This document shows positions 16,829 through 26,506 of a stretch of 64,000 nt of DNA, piece after piece. The stretch covers positions 217,063 to 281,062 of the forward strand of contig JAFWLB010000003.1 of NCBI GenBank assembly GCA_017514025.1. The letters run 5' to 3'. Below the pieces are notes generated by a model. That model was not told where the DNA came from, searched no databases, and saw nothing but the letters and a program-made list of their open reading frames with translations. This stretch comes from Candidatus Saccharimonadota bacterium (GTDB lineage: Bacteria; Patescibacteriota; Saccharimonadia; Saccharimonadales; Saccharimonadaceae). Position numbers and translations under genes: made by a program. Positions within the stretch are counted from its first letter, which is position 1. Each line of letters begins with the position of its first letter.

Positions 16829-17864
16829 TTTGCTTCCTAATCGCTTTATAATACGGCACCGATCCCGACACAATCGTAAACACCAACGTGATCACCCGCG
16901 TCATCACTGTCACAATCGTCGCCGTTGGAAAATCCACTCCCAGCGCAATCATTACCCCGGCCATCCCCAACTCATACAGCCCATACGGCACAATCCCGTC
17001 AAACACCGACCCGATCGCCTCCCCCACCATGATAAACGGCAGCAGCTCCGGCCGCCCAAGAGATAGCGCCACAATCCAATACGTCCCTATCTCGCACAAA
17101 CTATAAATCACTCCCCACATCAGCGGTTTCTTCAAAAATCGTTTATTTTCTTTCGCAATTTTTACACTATCATGGATATCGGCAAAATAATCCTGAATTT
17201 TTTGGCTCTTCACCATCTTTCGCTTATGCCCAAACGTAACAAATTTTACCACTGCGCTCGTCACTTTTTCCACTAAATGCGAGAAAAATGTGATCCTTTT
17301 ACCACTGCTAGCAATATACACCACCAACCACAAAAACATCAGTACCCCGGCGTTCATGAGAAGCGCCACCGGAATAATCCATTGCGCTTCCGCCGGAATC
17401 AATCCTAACGTCAGCAGTACCAAAATCGCCACCAATGCTTGCAAATAATTTATTACCGTCGTCACCGCATACCGAAAAACATAGAGAAACGAAGCCTGTC
17501 CCGCGCTCACATTGTATGGCTTTAATCGATAAGTCAAAAACGCTAGTCCACCTACTCCCCCCGCCGGAATTGCGTGATTCACAAAGTTCAGCTCCGTAGA
17601 AATTCTCAAAATTTCGCCCTTACTAAACTTTTGCACATTTTGTCGATGCTTGAGATACGAAAAAAATATCTGTCCACAAGCATAATACATAAACAACTGC
17701 TCCGGAATCAAAAGTAACAACACGAATCCATCAGCTTCCTGCAAATGATTCAACGTCTCCAAAATGTCCGACCAGTTTTGATAAATCACCCAGCCCACCA
17801 AAACCGCCGTCAAAATTATCAGTAGCGTCCGAAAAGAAAACTTCAGTTTCTTCTTTTTAGTCAT
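16821..17864 (-). CDS. UPF0104/LPG-synthase-like flippase-type membrane protein
   Basis: 347 aa with about eight membrane segments. Conserved features of the PF03706 (lysylphosphatidylglycerol synthase TM region) family are visible: FVNHAIPAGGVGGLAFLTYRL near residue 95 and VGEAIGSVFDGIVPYGLYELG near 285. In MprF this region flips modified lipid; stand-alone members (YbhN-like) have no agreed function. There is no aminoacyl-transferase domain. TATAAT lies six bases before the ATG. It is transcribed with xseA. Confidence 0.75.
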   Translation of the reverse strand: MTKKKKLKFSFRTLLIILTAVLVGWVIYQNWSDILETLNHLQEADGFVLLLLIPEQLFMYYACGQIFFSYLKHRQNVQKFSKGEILRISTELNFVNHAIPAGGVGGLAFLTYRLKPYNVSAGQASFLYVFRYAVTTVINYLQALVAILVLLTLGLIPAEAQWIIPVALLMNAGVLMFLWLVVYIASSGKRITFFSHLVEKVTSAVVKFVTFGHKRKMVKSQKIQDYFADIHDSVKIAKENKRFLKKPLMWGVIYSLCEIGTYWIVALSLGRPELLPFIMVGEAIGSVFDGIVPYGLYELGMAGVMIALGVDFPTATIVTVMTRVITLVFTIVSGSVPYYKAIRKQNG

Positions 17865-17882
17865 AAGAAAATTATATCACAA

Positions 17883-17908
17883 AAATAACCCCCTTGAAGG
17901 GGTTATTT
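17883..17908. terminator. Rho-independent terminator after rpmA
   Basis: Stem AAATAACCCC with GGGGTTATTT, followed by T-rich sequence on both strands, between rpmA and the UPF0104 gene. Confidence 0.88.
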
Positions 17909-17909
17909 A

Positions 17910-18182
17910 TTATCGCACCTCTACGCGCACCCGTGGCAAAGACTTACCAGAAAAGTGGGTCTTCTTGGTCTTCACAAAAGTAACTACGCCATCTTTAGCT
18001 GCATGAATTGTGAAATTTCGTGACATATAAGTCCCCGGCCCAGCAATTTTCGTTGCCCCAGTTTGGCGCACCAAAACTTCACCGTTTTTGACTTTTTGGC
18101 CACCAAAACGTTTGACGCCGAGGCGCTGGCCAGCATTGTTATGAATATTCTTGGCGGTACCGCCAGCTTTGACATGTGACAT
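17910..18182 (-). CDS. rpmA: Ribosomal protein bL27
   Basis: 90 aa. Typical L27 sequence: SHVKAGGTAKNIHNNAGQRLGVKRFGGQ, basic and glycine-rich, binding near the peptidyl-transferase centre. No N-terminal cleavable extension is present (it begins MSHVKAGG). It follows the Trm11-like gene by one base on the same strand, so it is part of the tyrS operon. The usual partner rplU (L21) is not adjacent. Confidence 0.96.
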   Translation of the reverse strand: MSHVKAGGTAKNIHNNAGQRLGVKRFGGQKVKNGEVLVRQTGATKIAGPGTYMSRNFTIHAAKDGVVTFVKTKKTHFSGKSLPRVRVEVR

Positions 18183-19223
18183 TTATTTTTTCCTTAAAAT
18201 TAATATATCTCGCGCGACAACCTGATCATCCCGATGATAAACCAGCCCCTCACGCGTCTTATTATCTACATTATACCCCAGTTCCGCTATCTTGTCAATA
18301 ATTTCCAGCCTCTCATACTCGCCGTTCTCCCTCAGCCACGCCGGCACCGCTATCACCACCGGCGTCCCGCCCTTAATCTGCTTACCCAAATTCTTCAAAA
18401 ATCCTAAAATTATCACTCCACACTCCTGTTTCTGCTCCTTTAGCTCCATTTCCGTCGGAATTTTGCTAAACGGCTTCCCCAGATACCCCTCACACGCCAC
18501 AGCACCAATCGGCTGATTCCACTGAAAAGACGTGGCATCACCAACTTCTAATTTATAATTCTCAAACTTGAAATATTTCAAGTTTTTTTCTGTATATTCC
18601 ACCATTTTTTCACTAATATCAGTCCCATATGCCCTGTACCCCATCAACAGCGCCTCTTGCAAAACCACCCCAGTCCCACAAAATGGATCCAATATAGTAA
18701 CACCAGGCTTCAAAGGCCCACACAAATTGATCAAAATCTGTGCCAACTTCGGCGGCAACATCCCCACCTTCGCATCCCGCGCCGGCCGCGCTTGGTCGCG
18801 CCGCCCATAGGCCTCGATATCCTGCACGCCAATCACTCTATACCAACCATCATCAGTCTTTATCAGCTCCACCTTCCGCGGATTCTTCCCCGAAAGCCCA
18901 TTATGTAGTGATGTCGCCGTAGATAAAACCGCTTCCCGATTTTCCACCACCCGCACACTCCGTCCATGTCGCACCAAAATCTTTTTTAGTTTCAGCGCCT
19001 CTTCACTAGCCGTCCTCCGCGAAGCTTTTTTAGAATAATCACTCACACCCACCGTAATTTTTCCCTCCGGTAACCCCTGCAAATACTCCAGCGGTTTGTC
19101 CTCTAATTTCACCGCCAGTTTCAACACTCCACCCAACCTAGCAATTTCCAAAGGAAAATCCTGCGCCATGAGTTCTGCAATCGAAATCTCCGGCTGCCGC
19201 CCCAACACCGCTAAATATTTCAT
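18183..19223 (-). CDS. Trm11/TrmG10-like RNA (guanine-N2) methyltransferase
   Basis: 346 aa. An N-terminal THUMP-like region (about 1-150) precedes a Rossmann methyltransferase with SAM motif ILDPFCGTGVVLQEALLMG near residue 195. The catalytic motif IV, normally (D/N)PPY, reads ACEGYLGKPF, close to the TEPYLG form seen in archaeal-like TrmG10 relatives. Such enzymes methylate tRNA guanosines (position 10 or 26). It overlaps tyrS by 4 bases. The exact target base is not deducible. Confidence 0.72.
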   Translation of the reverse strand: MKYLAVLGRQPEISIAELMAQDFPLEIARLGGVLKLAVKLEDKPLEYLQGLPEGKITVGVSDYSKKASRRTASEEALKLKKILVRHGRSVRVVENREAVLSTATSLHNGLSGKNPRKVELIKTDDGWYRVIGVQDIEAYGRRDQARPARDAKVGMLPPKLAQILINLCGPLKPGVTILDPFCGTGVVLQEALLMGYRAYGTDISEKMVEYTEKNLKYFKFENYKLEVGDATSFQWNQPIGAVACEGYLGKPFSKIPTEMELKEQKQECGVIILGFLKNLGKQIKGGTPVVIAVPAWLRENGEYERLEIIDKIAELGYNVDNKTREGLVYHRDDQVVARDILILRKK

Positions 19224-20455
19224 TTCACCACCAAAAACTTATTTTTACCCTTTTTTACAATCGCCGTTTGTTTAATTTCTACGTCCTCTCGTACTTTTTC
19301 ACCGTTTATCGTAATCGCTCCCGCTGCAATAAACTCCCGTGCCTTCTTTTTCGACTCCGCTAGGCCATTATCCGTCAAAGCTTCCACCAAATTCACCCCC
19401 TTCTTTGCTACTGGCAAAAACTTTGCAAATTCCAAAATCTCATCTTCACTAAATTCCGCAAAATTCGTCTCTCGATTGAATAGCACCGCTGTCAAATTTT
19501 CCACTGCCTCAGCCGCTTCAACCCCATGCACCACACTCGTCACGCCAAACGCCAACGCTCGCTGCGCAATCCGTTTTTCCGGCTGTTCTCGGTGTTGTCG
19601 CAAAATCTCCTCAATTTCATCTTTTTCTAACAAAGTATAAATCTTGATCAAATACTCTACCGCCTCATCCGGCTGATTCAGCCAAAACTGATAAAAATCA
19701 AACACCGAAGTGTAATTTCCTCCACCATTATCAGACGCGGCTAACCAAATCGCATTTCCCTCGCTCTTGCCAAATTTTCGCCCCGTCACCGGATCGATCA
19801 CCAGTGGCGTAGACCATACATCCGCCTCGCCCCCCTCCAAACGTTTAATCAAATGAATCCCGCTCGTACAATTCCCATACTGGTCTGCTCCACATAGCTG
19901 CAACGAAACTCCATGTTCTCGGTACAAATGCAAAAAATCATATCCTTGAATCAAAGTATAAGAAAATTCTGCATAAGAAATCCCTGAGCCACCCTCACCA
20001 ATTCGATTCTGCACAAACTGCCGATCGAGCAATTGTGTCATCGAAAATGCTTTGCCTACTTCACGCAAAAAGTCCAAATACTTCATTTCTCGGAACCAAT
20101 CGTAATTATCCACCATCACCAAGTTTTCGGACTTTACTACACGCTCAATCTGTTCTTTAATACACTTTTTATTATGTTCCACCTCATCCAAAGATTTCAA
20201 ATCTCGCTCACCATTTTCCTTCGGGTCGCCAATCTGCCCCGTCGCACCCCCTACTAGTAGCACCGGTTGATATCCATGCCGCACAAAACACGCACACATC
20301 ATTAGCGCCGCCAAATTTCCGATCGTCAGAGAATCAGCCGACGGATCTGCCCCCCAATAAAACTTCTTGCTTTCTCGTGTATCTAATTCGGAAACATCTT
20401 CAATCGTCGTCTCCGCTTTAAACCCCCGATAAATTAACTCCTCTGATAATTTCAT
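19220..20455 (-). CDS. tyrS: Tyrosyl-tRNA synthetase
   Basis: 411 aa. Class I signatures: HIGH-like DSLTIGNLAALM, KMSKS-like GRKFGKSEGNAIWL, and a C-terminal S4 RNA-binding domain (KKAREFIAAGAITINGEKV). The start lies six bases after TATAAT (leaderless). It leads an operon with the Trm11-like gene (4-base overlap) and rpmA, grouping tRNA charging, tRNA modification and a ribosomal protein. Confidence 0.96.
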   Translation of the reverse strand: MKLSEELIYRGFKAETTIEDVSELDTRESKKFYWGADPSADSLTIGNLAALMMCACFVRHGYQPVLLVGGATGQIGDPKENGERDLKSLDEVEHNKKCIKEQIERVVKSENLVMVDNYDWFREMKYLDFLREVGKAFSMTQLLDRQFVQNRIGEGGSGISYAEFSYTLIQGYDFLHLYREHGVSLQLCGADQYGNCTSGIHLIKRLEGGEADVWSTPLVIDPVTGRKFGKSEGNAIWLAASDNGGGNYTSVFDFYQFWLNQPDEAVEYLIKIYTLLEKDEIEEILRQHREQPEKRIAQRALAFGVTSVVHGVEAAEAVENLTAVLFNRETNFAEFSEDEILEFAKFLPVAKKGVNLVEALTDNGLAESKKKAREFIAAGAITINGEKVREDVEIKQTAIVKKGKNKFLVVK

Positions 20456-20467
20456 ACCCTAATTATA

Positions 20468-20899
20468 TCACAACTTCTCACCTCTTCTGGCTCGGTTTGC
20501 CCATTCATCCGCTAATTCATTATATTCCGTCCCCACATGCCCCCTCACCCATATTAATTCCACTGTTTCTGGGTCATACAATTCATCCAATTTCTGCACA
20601 ATATCCAAATTTGCAATCTTACCGCTTTTTTTCTTCCAACCCTGGCTTTTCCACCCTTCCATCCATTTCGTTATTACATTGATCCAAAACTCTGAATCCG
20701 TGTGAATCTCACATGGCTCTCCCGCCGCTCGTCGCATTGCCGCCCATATCGCCAACCCCTCCATCCGGATATTTGATGACTGGGCCTCTCGCCCCAAAAT
20801 CACCGGTTTAGCCTCTTCGCCCCGCACTTCTATCACTGCAAACCCCCCCGGCCCCGGATTTGGATTTGCACTCCCATCCGTCCAAAAAACGTATTTCAT
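20468..20899 (-). CDS. rnhA: Ribonuclease HI
   Basis: 143 aa. It degrades RNA in RNA:DNA hybrids. Catalytic carboxylates are visible: TDGSANPNPGPGG (Asp8), the MEGLAIWAAM glutamate, HTDSEFWINV and GHVGTEYNELADEWA. The start lies six bases after TATAAT (leaderless). It is a single gene between clpP and tyrS. Confidence 0.95.
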   Translation of the reverse strand: MKYVFWTDGSANPNPGPGGFAVIEVRGEEAKPVILGREAQSSNIRMEGLAIWAAMRRAAGEPCEIHTDSEFWINVITKWMEGWKSQGWKKKSGKIANLDIVQKLDELYDPETVELIWVRGHVGTEYNELADEWANRARRGEKL

Positions 20900-20914
20900 A
20901 ATTCTATTATAATT

Positions 20915-21496
20915 TTACTTAATTATCTCGTCAACAATCCCGTATTCTAAAGCCTCTTCCGCGCTCATCCAATTATCCCGATCCATATCCTTCTCCACTT
21001 GCGCCAAAGATTTTCCAGTATTTTTCGCAAAAATCTCCGCCAAGCGTTTTTTCAGGAAAATCCCTTCTTTCAGCATAATCTCCTGATCGGTAATCTTCCC
21101 CTCCGTCCCTGACGACGGCTGATGAATCATAATCCGCGCATTCGGCAACACATACCGCTTACCCTTCGCCCCACAAGATAACAACATCGCCCCCATCGAC
21201 GCCTGCAAACCAATCCCAATCGTCTCCACATCCGGCTCAATATAATTCATCGTATCAATAATAGCTAGTCCGTCATACACCGAGCCTCCTGGAGAATTAA
21301 TATATAGCTTGATCGGCTTCTTCGGGTCTTCATGCGCCAAATACAACAGTTGTGCCACCACCAAATTCGCCGTATGTGCATTCACATCCTCGCCCAAAAA
21401 TACAATTCGGTCGTTTAAAAGCCGCGAATAAATATCATACGCCCGCTCCCCTTTATTAGTTTCTTCTACCACCGTCGGTACTAAATAATTTTTCAT
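20915..21496 (-). CDS. clpP: ATP-dependent Clp protease proteolytic subunit
   Basis: 193 aa. The catalytic triad is visible: Ser100 in LQASMGAML, His125 in IMIHQPS, and an Asp further on in the handle region. The tetradecameric barrel degrades substrates unfolded by Clp ATPases. It lies 4 bases downstream of clpC, so the unfoldase and protease are probably co-transcribed from the CIRCE-controlled promoter. Confidence 0.96.
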   Translation of the reverse strand: MKNYLVPTVVEETNKGERAYDIYSRLLNDRIVFLGEDVNAHTANLVVAQLLYLAHEDPKKPIKLYINSPGGSVYDGLAIIDTMNYIEPDVETIGIGLQASMGAMLLSCGAKGKRYVLPNARIMIHQPSSGTEGKITDQEIMLKEGIFLKKRLAEIFAKNTGKSLAQVEKDMDRDNWMSAEEALEYGIVDEIIK

Positions 21497-21500
21497 TACT

Positions 21501-23969
21501 CTACTCCTTCACTAATTTTAATTTTTTACCAACTAATTTCAAAACCGGAATATCACCTTTTTGCAAAGTCCCCGCAATAATTTCTTCTGACAACATCGAT
21601 TCCACTTCTTCCTCAATCTTCCGCCTTAAAGGCCTGGCTCCATTTTTCGGATCATACCCTTCTTCGATCAAATAATCTTTCGCCTGCGGAGAAATTTTTA
21701 TCCCGATTCCCTTCGTCGCCAAACGTCGCCGAAGATCATCAATCAAATTGTCAAAAATCCGCTCCACATCTTTCCTCGTCAAAGCGTGGAAAACCAATAT
21801 ATTGTCCAGCCGATTTATTAATTCCGGCCGCATCACCTTCTTCAAAGCCTTCATCGCGTAAGACTTGTTTTCTTCGTATTCTTCCGCCAAAGCTTTTTTA
21901 TCTTTCTTGGTTTTCGCCGAAAACCCTAGTTCACTCTCTCGATACATATCCGCCGACCCCAAATTCGAAGTCAAAATCACAATCGTATTATTAAATTTAA
22001 TCTTATTACCTTGTCCATCCGTTAGCACCCCATCTTCCAAAATTTGTAGTAGCAAATTAAATACATCCGGGTGCGCTTTTTCAATTTCGTCAAACAAAAT
22101 CACCGAATAAGGTTTGCGTCGCACCGCTTCGGTCAACTTCCCACCGTCATCGTAACCAATATATCCCGCCGGCGCCCCCACGAGCCGCGATACATTATGT
22201 TTTTCGCCAAATTCGCTCATATCAATTTTCACTAAAGCATTTTCACCACCAAACACTTCCCGCGCAATCACTCGAGCCAATTCCGTCTTACCCACACCCG
22301 TCGGACCCATAAACAAGAACGAACCAATCGGCCGCCGTGCGTCCGCAATTCCACTCCGCCCTCGCCGAATTGCTTTCGCCACCGCGTCCACAGCTTCATC
22401 CTGCCCCACAATCGATTCCTTCAAATGCTTCTCAAGATCCATCAACATCTTCATTTCTGACCCATGCACCTTCGACACCGGGATCCCAGTCTTCAGCGAC
22501 ACAGCCGTCGCCAAATTCTCTTCCGTCAATTTTGGCGTTGTTATATCTTTCACACCAGCCTTTTCCATCTTCTTAATTTCTTGCTCCAACTTCGCTAGTT
22601 CAGTCTTATATTCAGCCGCCTTTTCGTAATCTTCCTTCTCCGCCGCTTTCTCAATCTTTCCCTCCAACACCGTTTTTTCAATTTTCATCTTTTTATATTT
22701 CCCGCCACCTTTTTTATCCGCCGCCACTTTCGCAATCGCACTAGCTTCATCAATAATATCAATCACCTTGTCCGGCATAAACCGATCATTGATATATCTT
22801 TGCGACATAGTAATTGCAGTCTCCAAAAGTTCATCCGGAATTACTACTCCGTGGTGCTTTTCATAATGGCTTTTTATCCCTTTCAAAATCCGGAGCGTCA
22901 CCGCACCAGAAGGCTCTTCCACCATCACCGTCTGGAATCGCCGACTCAAAGCTTTGTCTTTTTCAATAGATTTCCGATATTCATCCAAAGTCGTCGCACC
23001 AATTAGATTAATTTTATTCCGTGCTAAAGCCGGCTTCAAAATATTCGCCGCATCCATCGAGCCTTCACTAGACCCCGCTCCAGAAAGCAAATGAATCTCG
23101 TCGATAAACAATAACACCTTCTCATTTTCCGTGGCCTCATCGATAATCCCTTTGATTCGCTCCTCAAATTCCCCTCGGAATTTCGTCCCAGCCACTACCG
23201 ATGACAAATCCACTTGATAAATCTGCTTACCAATCAATCCGCCTGGTACCTGCGTCTTCGCAATCCGCGTCGCCAACCCCTCCACAATCGCCGTTTTACC
23301 TACCCCCGCTTCGCCAATCAACACTGGATTTGACTTTGTCCGCCTAGAGAGCACCGTCACTACTCGTTCAATTTCATTTTCACGCCCAATCACCGTATCC
23401 AAATTCCCCGCCTTAGCCTCTTCAGTCAAATTTTTCCCGTATTTATTCAAAAACTTCAAAGGCGTCTTCTTTAAATATTTCGCCTTTTCGGCCTTCAATT
23501 TTTCATCTTTAGTTTGTTCTTCCACCAACGCATCAATTTCATCCAAAATTTTATCCGTATCCACTTTCAAACCTTGCAAAATCAACGACGCCCGCGAATT
23601 CGGCTGCGACAACAGCGAATATAATACATGTTCTGTCCCAATATAACTTAGCCCCTGTTCTTCCACAAAATGATCCGCCATCCGGAGCGTCAAAATTACC
23701 GCCTCTGATAGCGACATCATCGCCATATCACTTCCTGGCACCTCCACCGCCACTTTGTTCAAAGCTTTCTCTACTTCTTCTACCGTCGCCCCCTCTTCTC
23801 GCACCATCTTTGCCCCTGTCGAATTATCCATCGCCATAATCCCGAGCAGTAGATGTTCCGTCCCCATATAACCGTTATTATACCTCTTACTATAAAAGTC
23901 CGCTTTCTGCAACGCAAACCGCGCATTTTCCGAAAGATGACTCATAATTTCACTAAATTCTGCTTGCAT
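21501..23969 (-). CDS. clpC: ATP-dependent Clp unfoldase ClpC
   Basis: 822 aa from [20 protein letters not shown]. Double Clp_N repeats occupy about residues 5-145, with AAA-1 Walker [14 protein letters not shown], a UVR-type coiled segment ([19 protein letters not shown]), AAA-2 Walker [12 protein letters not shown], and a D2-small domain. The UVR motif marks ClpC rather than ClpB. TACAAT lies exactly six bases before this ATG, so an upstream in-frame ATG falls inside the promoter and is rejected. A perfect CIRCE element covers the -35 box, so HrcA heat-shock repression is expected. Confidence 0.95.
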   Translation of the reverse strand: MQAEFSEIMSHLSENARFALQKADFYSKRYNNGYMGTEHLLLGIMAMDNSTGAKMVREEGATVEEVEKALNKVAVEVPGSDMAMMSLSEAVILTLRMADHFVEEQGLSYIGTEHVLYSLLSQPNSRASLILQGLKVDTDKILDEIDALVEEQTKDEKLKAEKAKYLKKTPLKFLNKYGKNLTEEAKAGNLDTVIGRENEIERVVTVLSRRTKSNPVLIGEAGVGKTAIVEGLATRIAKTQVPGGLIGKQIYQVDLSSVVAGTKFRGEFEERIKGIIDEATENEKVLLFIDEIHLLSGAGSSEGSMDAANILKPALARNKINLIGATTLDEYRKSIEKDKALSRRFQTVMVEEPSGAVTLRILKGIKSHYEKHHGVVIPDELLETAITMSQRYINDRFMPDKVIDIIDEASAIAKVAADKKGGGKYKKMKIEKTVLEGKIEKAAEKEDYEKAAEYKTELAKLEQEIKKMEKAGVKDITTPKLTEENLATAVSLKTGIPVSKVHGSEMKMLMDLEKHLKESIVGQDEAVDAVAKAIRRGRSGIADARRPIGSFLFMGPTGVGKTELARVIAREVFGGENALVKIDMSEFGEKHNVSRLVGAPAGYIGYDDGGKLTEAVRRKPYSVILFDEIEKAHPDVFNLLLQILEDGVLTDGQGNKIKFNNTIVILTSNLGSADMYRESELGFSAKTKKDKKALAEEYEENKSYAMKALKKVMRPELINRLDNILVFHALTRKDVERIFDNLIDDLRRRLATKGIGIKISPQAKDYLIEEGYDPKNGARPLRRKIEEEVESMLSEEIIAGTLQKGDIPVLKLVGKKLKLVKE

Positions 23970-23975
23970 ACCCCT

Positions 23976-24004
23976 ATTGTAGCAAATTAGCACTCATAAT
24001 GCAA
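23976..24004 (-). promoter_or_regulatory. clpC promoter (-35 TTGCAT, -10 TACAAT)
   Basis: On the minus strand TTGCAT (23999-24004) and TACAAT (23976-23981) are spaced 17 bp, and the ATG follows six bases after the -10. The CIRCE inverted repeat overlaps the -35 region, a position suited to repression. Confidence 0.8.
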
Positions 24005-24013
24005 GAGTGCTAA
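23987..24013. promoter_or_regulatory. CIRCE operator (HrcA binding site)
   Basis: TTAGCACTC, nine bases, GAGTGCTAA: an exact match to the CIRCE consensus recognised by the heat-shock repressor HrcA. It lies between clpC and galU and overlaps the clpC promoter. hrcA itself is not in this window. Confidence 0.95.
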
Positions 24014-24052
24014 TCAACCGTTTTCCTTCATCTATGTTATAATCAAAGTATT

Positions 24053-24883
24053 ATGATCACTAAAGCTATTATTCCAGTTGCCGGATGGGGTACCAGGCGA
24101 CTACCAATTACTAAAATTATCGAAAAATCCATGTTGCCAGTCGGCAACCGCCCACTTGTGGATTATTCAGTTCAAGAGCTGATCAAAGCCGGCGTTAAAG
24201 ATATTTACATGGTTATCTCTAATGTCGAACCCTGCCAAGTCCGAGAATTTTACAAAGACAATCTCGCCCTCAACCAATATCTCAAAGATCGCGGCAAATC
24301 AGACCGGCTCAAACTCGCCAAAACTCTCCCGGATGACGTTACTATCCACTACACCGTTCAAGACCCTGCCGGCAAATACGGCACTGCCGTCCCTATCGCC
24401 ATGGTCGTCGAAGAATATAGCTTAAACGAGCCCGTCCTCGTTTTCATGGGCGACGATTTTATTTGGAATCCTGGCGGGCAATCTGCTTCCGAAGCCCTCT
24501 TAAAATCCATTGAGTCTCCAGAAGATTCCGCCATTCTCGGCGTCGAAATCGACCCCTCCAAAGTCGAAAAATACGGCGTTCTTTCCGCCAAAGATGGCAA
24601 ACTCGTTGGCGTCGTCGAAAAACCCACTCCAAAAGAAGCCCCTTCAAACCTCATCAATGTTTCCAAATATATTATGGCACCCGAGCTACTACAAAAAATC
24701 GTCAAATACGTTAAAGATAACGATTTCGGGCCATTAGACCAAGAATACATGGTTACCGACCCTATTGACGACTACATCAAAAACGGCGGCACTATGCGCG
24801 TTGCCGCCACTAAAGGCGAATATTTAGACGGCGGTTCCGTCGAGGGTTGGCTTCACGCCAACAACGTCGTTTGTGGTAATTAG
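24053..24883 (+). CDS. galU: UTP-glucose-1-phosphate uridylyltransferase
   Basis: 276 aa. It makes UDP-glucose for cell-surface glycans. The nucleotidyltransferase start AIIPVAGWGTRRLPITKIIEKSM, the metal/UTP loop VFMGDDF and the sugar-binding VVEKPTPKEAPSNLINV are present. A TATAAT box (24038-24043) lies 9 bases from the ATG, so the leader is minimal. The last 60 bp overlap the end of gpmI on the other strand. The glycosyltransferases at 55-58 kb may use its product. Confidence 0.94.
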   Translation: MITKAIIPVAGWGTRRLPITKIIEKSMLPVGNRPLVDYSVQELIKAGVKDIYMVISNVEPCQVREFYKDNLALNQYLKDRGKSDRLKLAKTLPDDVTIHYTVQDPAGKYGTAVPIAMVVEEYSLNEPVLVFMGDDFIWNPGGQSASEALLKSIESPEDSAILGVEIDPSKVEKYGVLSAKDGKLVGVVEKPTPKEAPSNLINVSKYIMAPELLQKIVKYVKDNDFGPLDQEYMVTDPIDDYIKNGGTMRVAATKGEYLDGGSVEGWLHANNVVCGN

Positions 24884-26506
24884 CGGCTCGCTCCAACTTT
24901 CCGGATAATCATGAAAACCGAGCAACGTCGCAATCGTCGCCGCCAAATTTTTCAGTCCCGGCTTATCCACCCCCGCCAAAACATACTTACCCCTATTTTT
25001 GGTATTATCATATATAATACACGGCACCTGATTAGTAGTATGCGAAGTCTTCGGCGCCCCAGACGCGTCCAAAAGTTCCTCCGCATTTCCATGATCCGCC
25101 ACCACTATCAAAACTCCGCCTAGCTCATCCACCTTCGCCGCAATCCGCGACAAAGATAAGTCTATCGCCTCCATCGCTACAATCGTCGCTTCCATATCCG
25201 CCGTATGCCCCACCATATCACCCCCCGGAAAATTCAGCCGCACGAAATCATATTTCGGCATGTTCTCTATCACCGCATCCGTAATCTCCGCACACCGCAT
25301 CCATGGCCTCGTTTCAAACGGCTCCACAAACGAATCCACCTGGATAAACTCCTCGCCCGAAGCCTTGTCATAACTATTCCCATTAAAATAATAAGTCACG
25401 TGCCCAAACTTCACCGTTTCCGAACACGCTAGTTGTGACACATCATGACCACTCAAAAACTGGCTCAAAGTTTCTCTCGCTTTCACCGGCTCCACTAATC
25501 GATGTTCCGGCACATGCGTATCCGAATTATACTCCGTCATCCCCACAAAATAAACATCCGTCGGTTGATAATCCCCCCGATTGAAATACGGAAAATCAAA
25601 GTAGGTAAACGCCTGCGCAATTTCAATCGCCCGATCCGCCCGAAAATCAAAATAAATCAAAGCATCACCCTTTTGTATTCGTCCTATCGGCTGTTCATTT
25701 TCATCCACCACCACAAATGCTGGCAAATTTTGGTCTTGTATCCCCGGAAAAATCCGCCTGAGAGTCAAAACTCCCTCTTCCGCCGTTGGGAAATAATAAT
25801 CCGCCGCTCCATTCACCATCATATCCCAACCTCTAGCTACCACGCTCCAATCACTTTCGTATCTATCAGACACACACACCATCCTCCCGCCGCCTGAGGC
25901 TATTCTGATATCCGCATCCGCAAACTTTGCCGCAAATTCCTCAAACCTCCGAATAAACTTCGGTTCTGCCGTAGGCGGCACATCCCGCCCATCAAACACT
26001 GCATGCACTCGCATTCGTCGCACGCCAGATTTATAGGCCTCGGCCACCATCTGCTCCAAATGTGAAATGTGACTATGCACGCCCCCGTCTGAAAAAATCC
26101 CTGCAAAATGTAGAGTCGCCGTGCCACCAGCTCCACCAGACCACGAACCGGTATTTTTATCAACAATCAGACTCGAACCTCCCCCATTCAAAACTCTCGA
26201 CAAAGCCCCTTGCCAAGCCTCAGACCGAAAGACCTCTCCATCCTCAAAAGCCTCTTCAATATGCGCAATACCTTGCCGTATCGCTTGCCCAGACCCCATC
26301 GTGTTATGCCCAACTTCCGAATTTCCCATCTGCCCCGGCAAAAGCCCCACCGCTTCGCCCGAAGCATCCAACGCCACATGCAAATGCTCCCGCGAAGCAT
26401 GCCCGAGCCACGGCGTCCGAGCTTTTGCCACCGCATTACCTGGACTATCCGGCGCTAATCCCACACCATCCAGAATCGCCAGTACTACCGGCCCATCATA
26501 TTTCAT
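24824..26506 (-). CDS. gpmI: 2,3-bisphosphoglycerate-independent phosphoglycerate mutase
   Basis: 560 aa. It interconverts 3- and 2-phosphoglycerate in glycolysis. Alkaline-phosphatase-superfamily metal and Ser motifs are seen: LAILDGVGLAPDSPGNA, the catalytic Ser in MGNSEVGHNTMGSG, HAVFDGRDVPP, FRADRAIE, and the metal-binding ADHGNAEEL. It is about 45 residues longer than the usual 515. The start overlaps the end of aguA by 4 bases, so it is co-transcribed with the agmatine genes. Confidence 0.95.
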   Translation of the reverse strand: MKYDGPVVLAILDGVGLAPDSPGNAVAKARTPWLGHASREHLHVALDASGEAVGLLPGQMGNSEVGHNTMGSGQAIRQGIAHIEEAFEDGEVFRSEAWQGALSRVLNGGGSSLIVDKNTGSWSGGAGGTATLHFAGIFSDGGVHSHISHLEQMVAEAYKSGVRRMRVHAVFDGRDVPPTAEPKFIRRFEEFAAKFADADIRIASGGGRMVCVSDRYESDWSVVARGWDMMVNGAADYYFPTAEEGVLTLRRIFPGIQDQNLPAFVVVDENEQPIGRIQKGDALIYFDFRADRAIEIAQAFTYFDFPYFNRGDYQPTDVYFVGMTEYNSDTHVPEHRLVEPVKARETLSQFLSGHDVSQLACSETVKFGHVTYYFNGNSYDKASGEEFIQVDSFVEPFETRPWMRCAEITDAVIENMPKYDFVRLNFPGGDMVGHTADMEATIVAMEAIDLSLSRIAAKVDELGGVLIVVADHGNAEELLDASGAPKTSHTTNQVPCIIYDNTKNRGKYVLAGVDKPGLKNLAATIATLLGFHDYPESWSEPLITTNDVVGVKPTLDGTAV

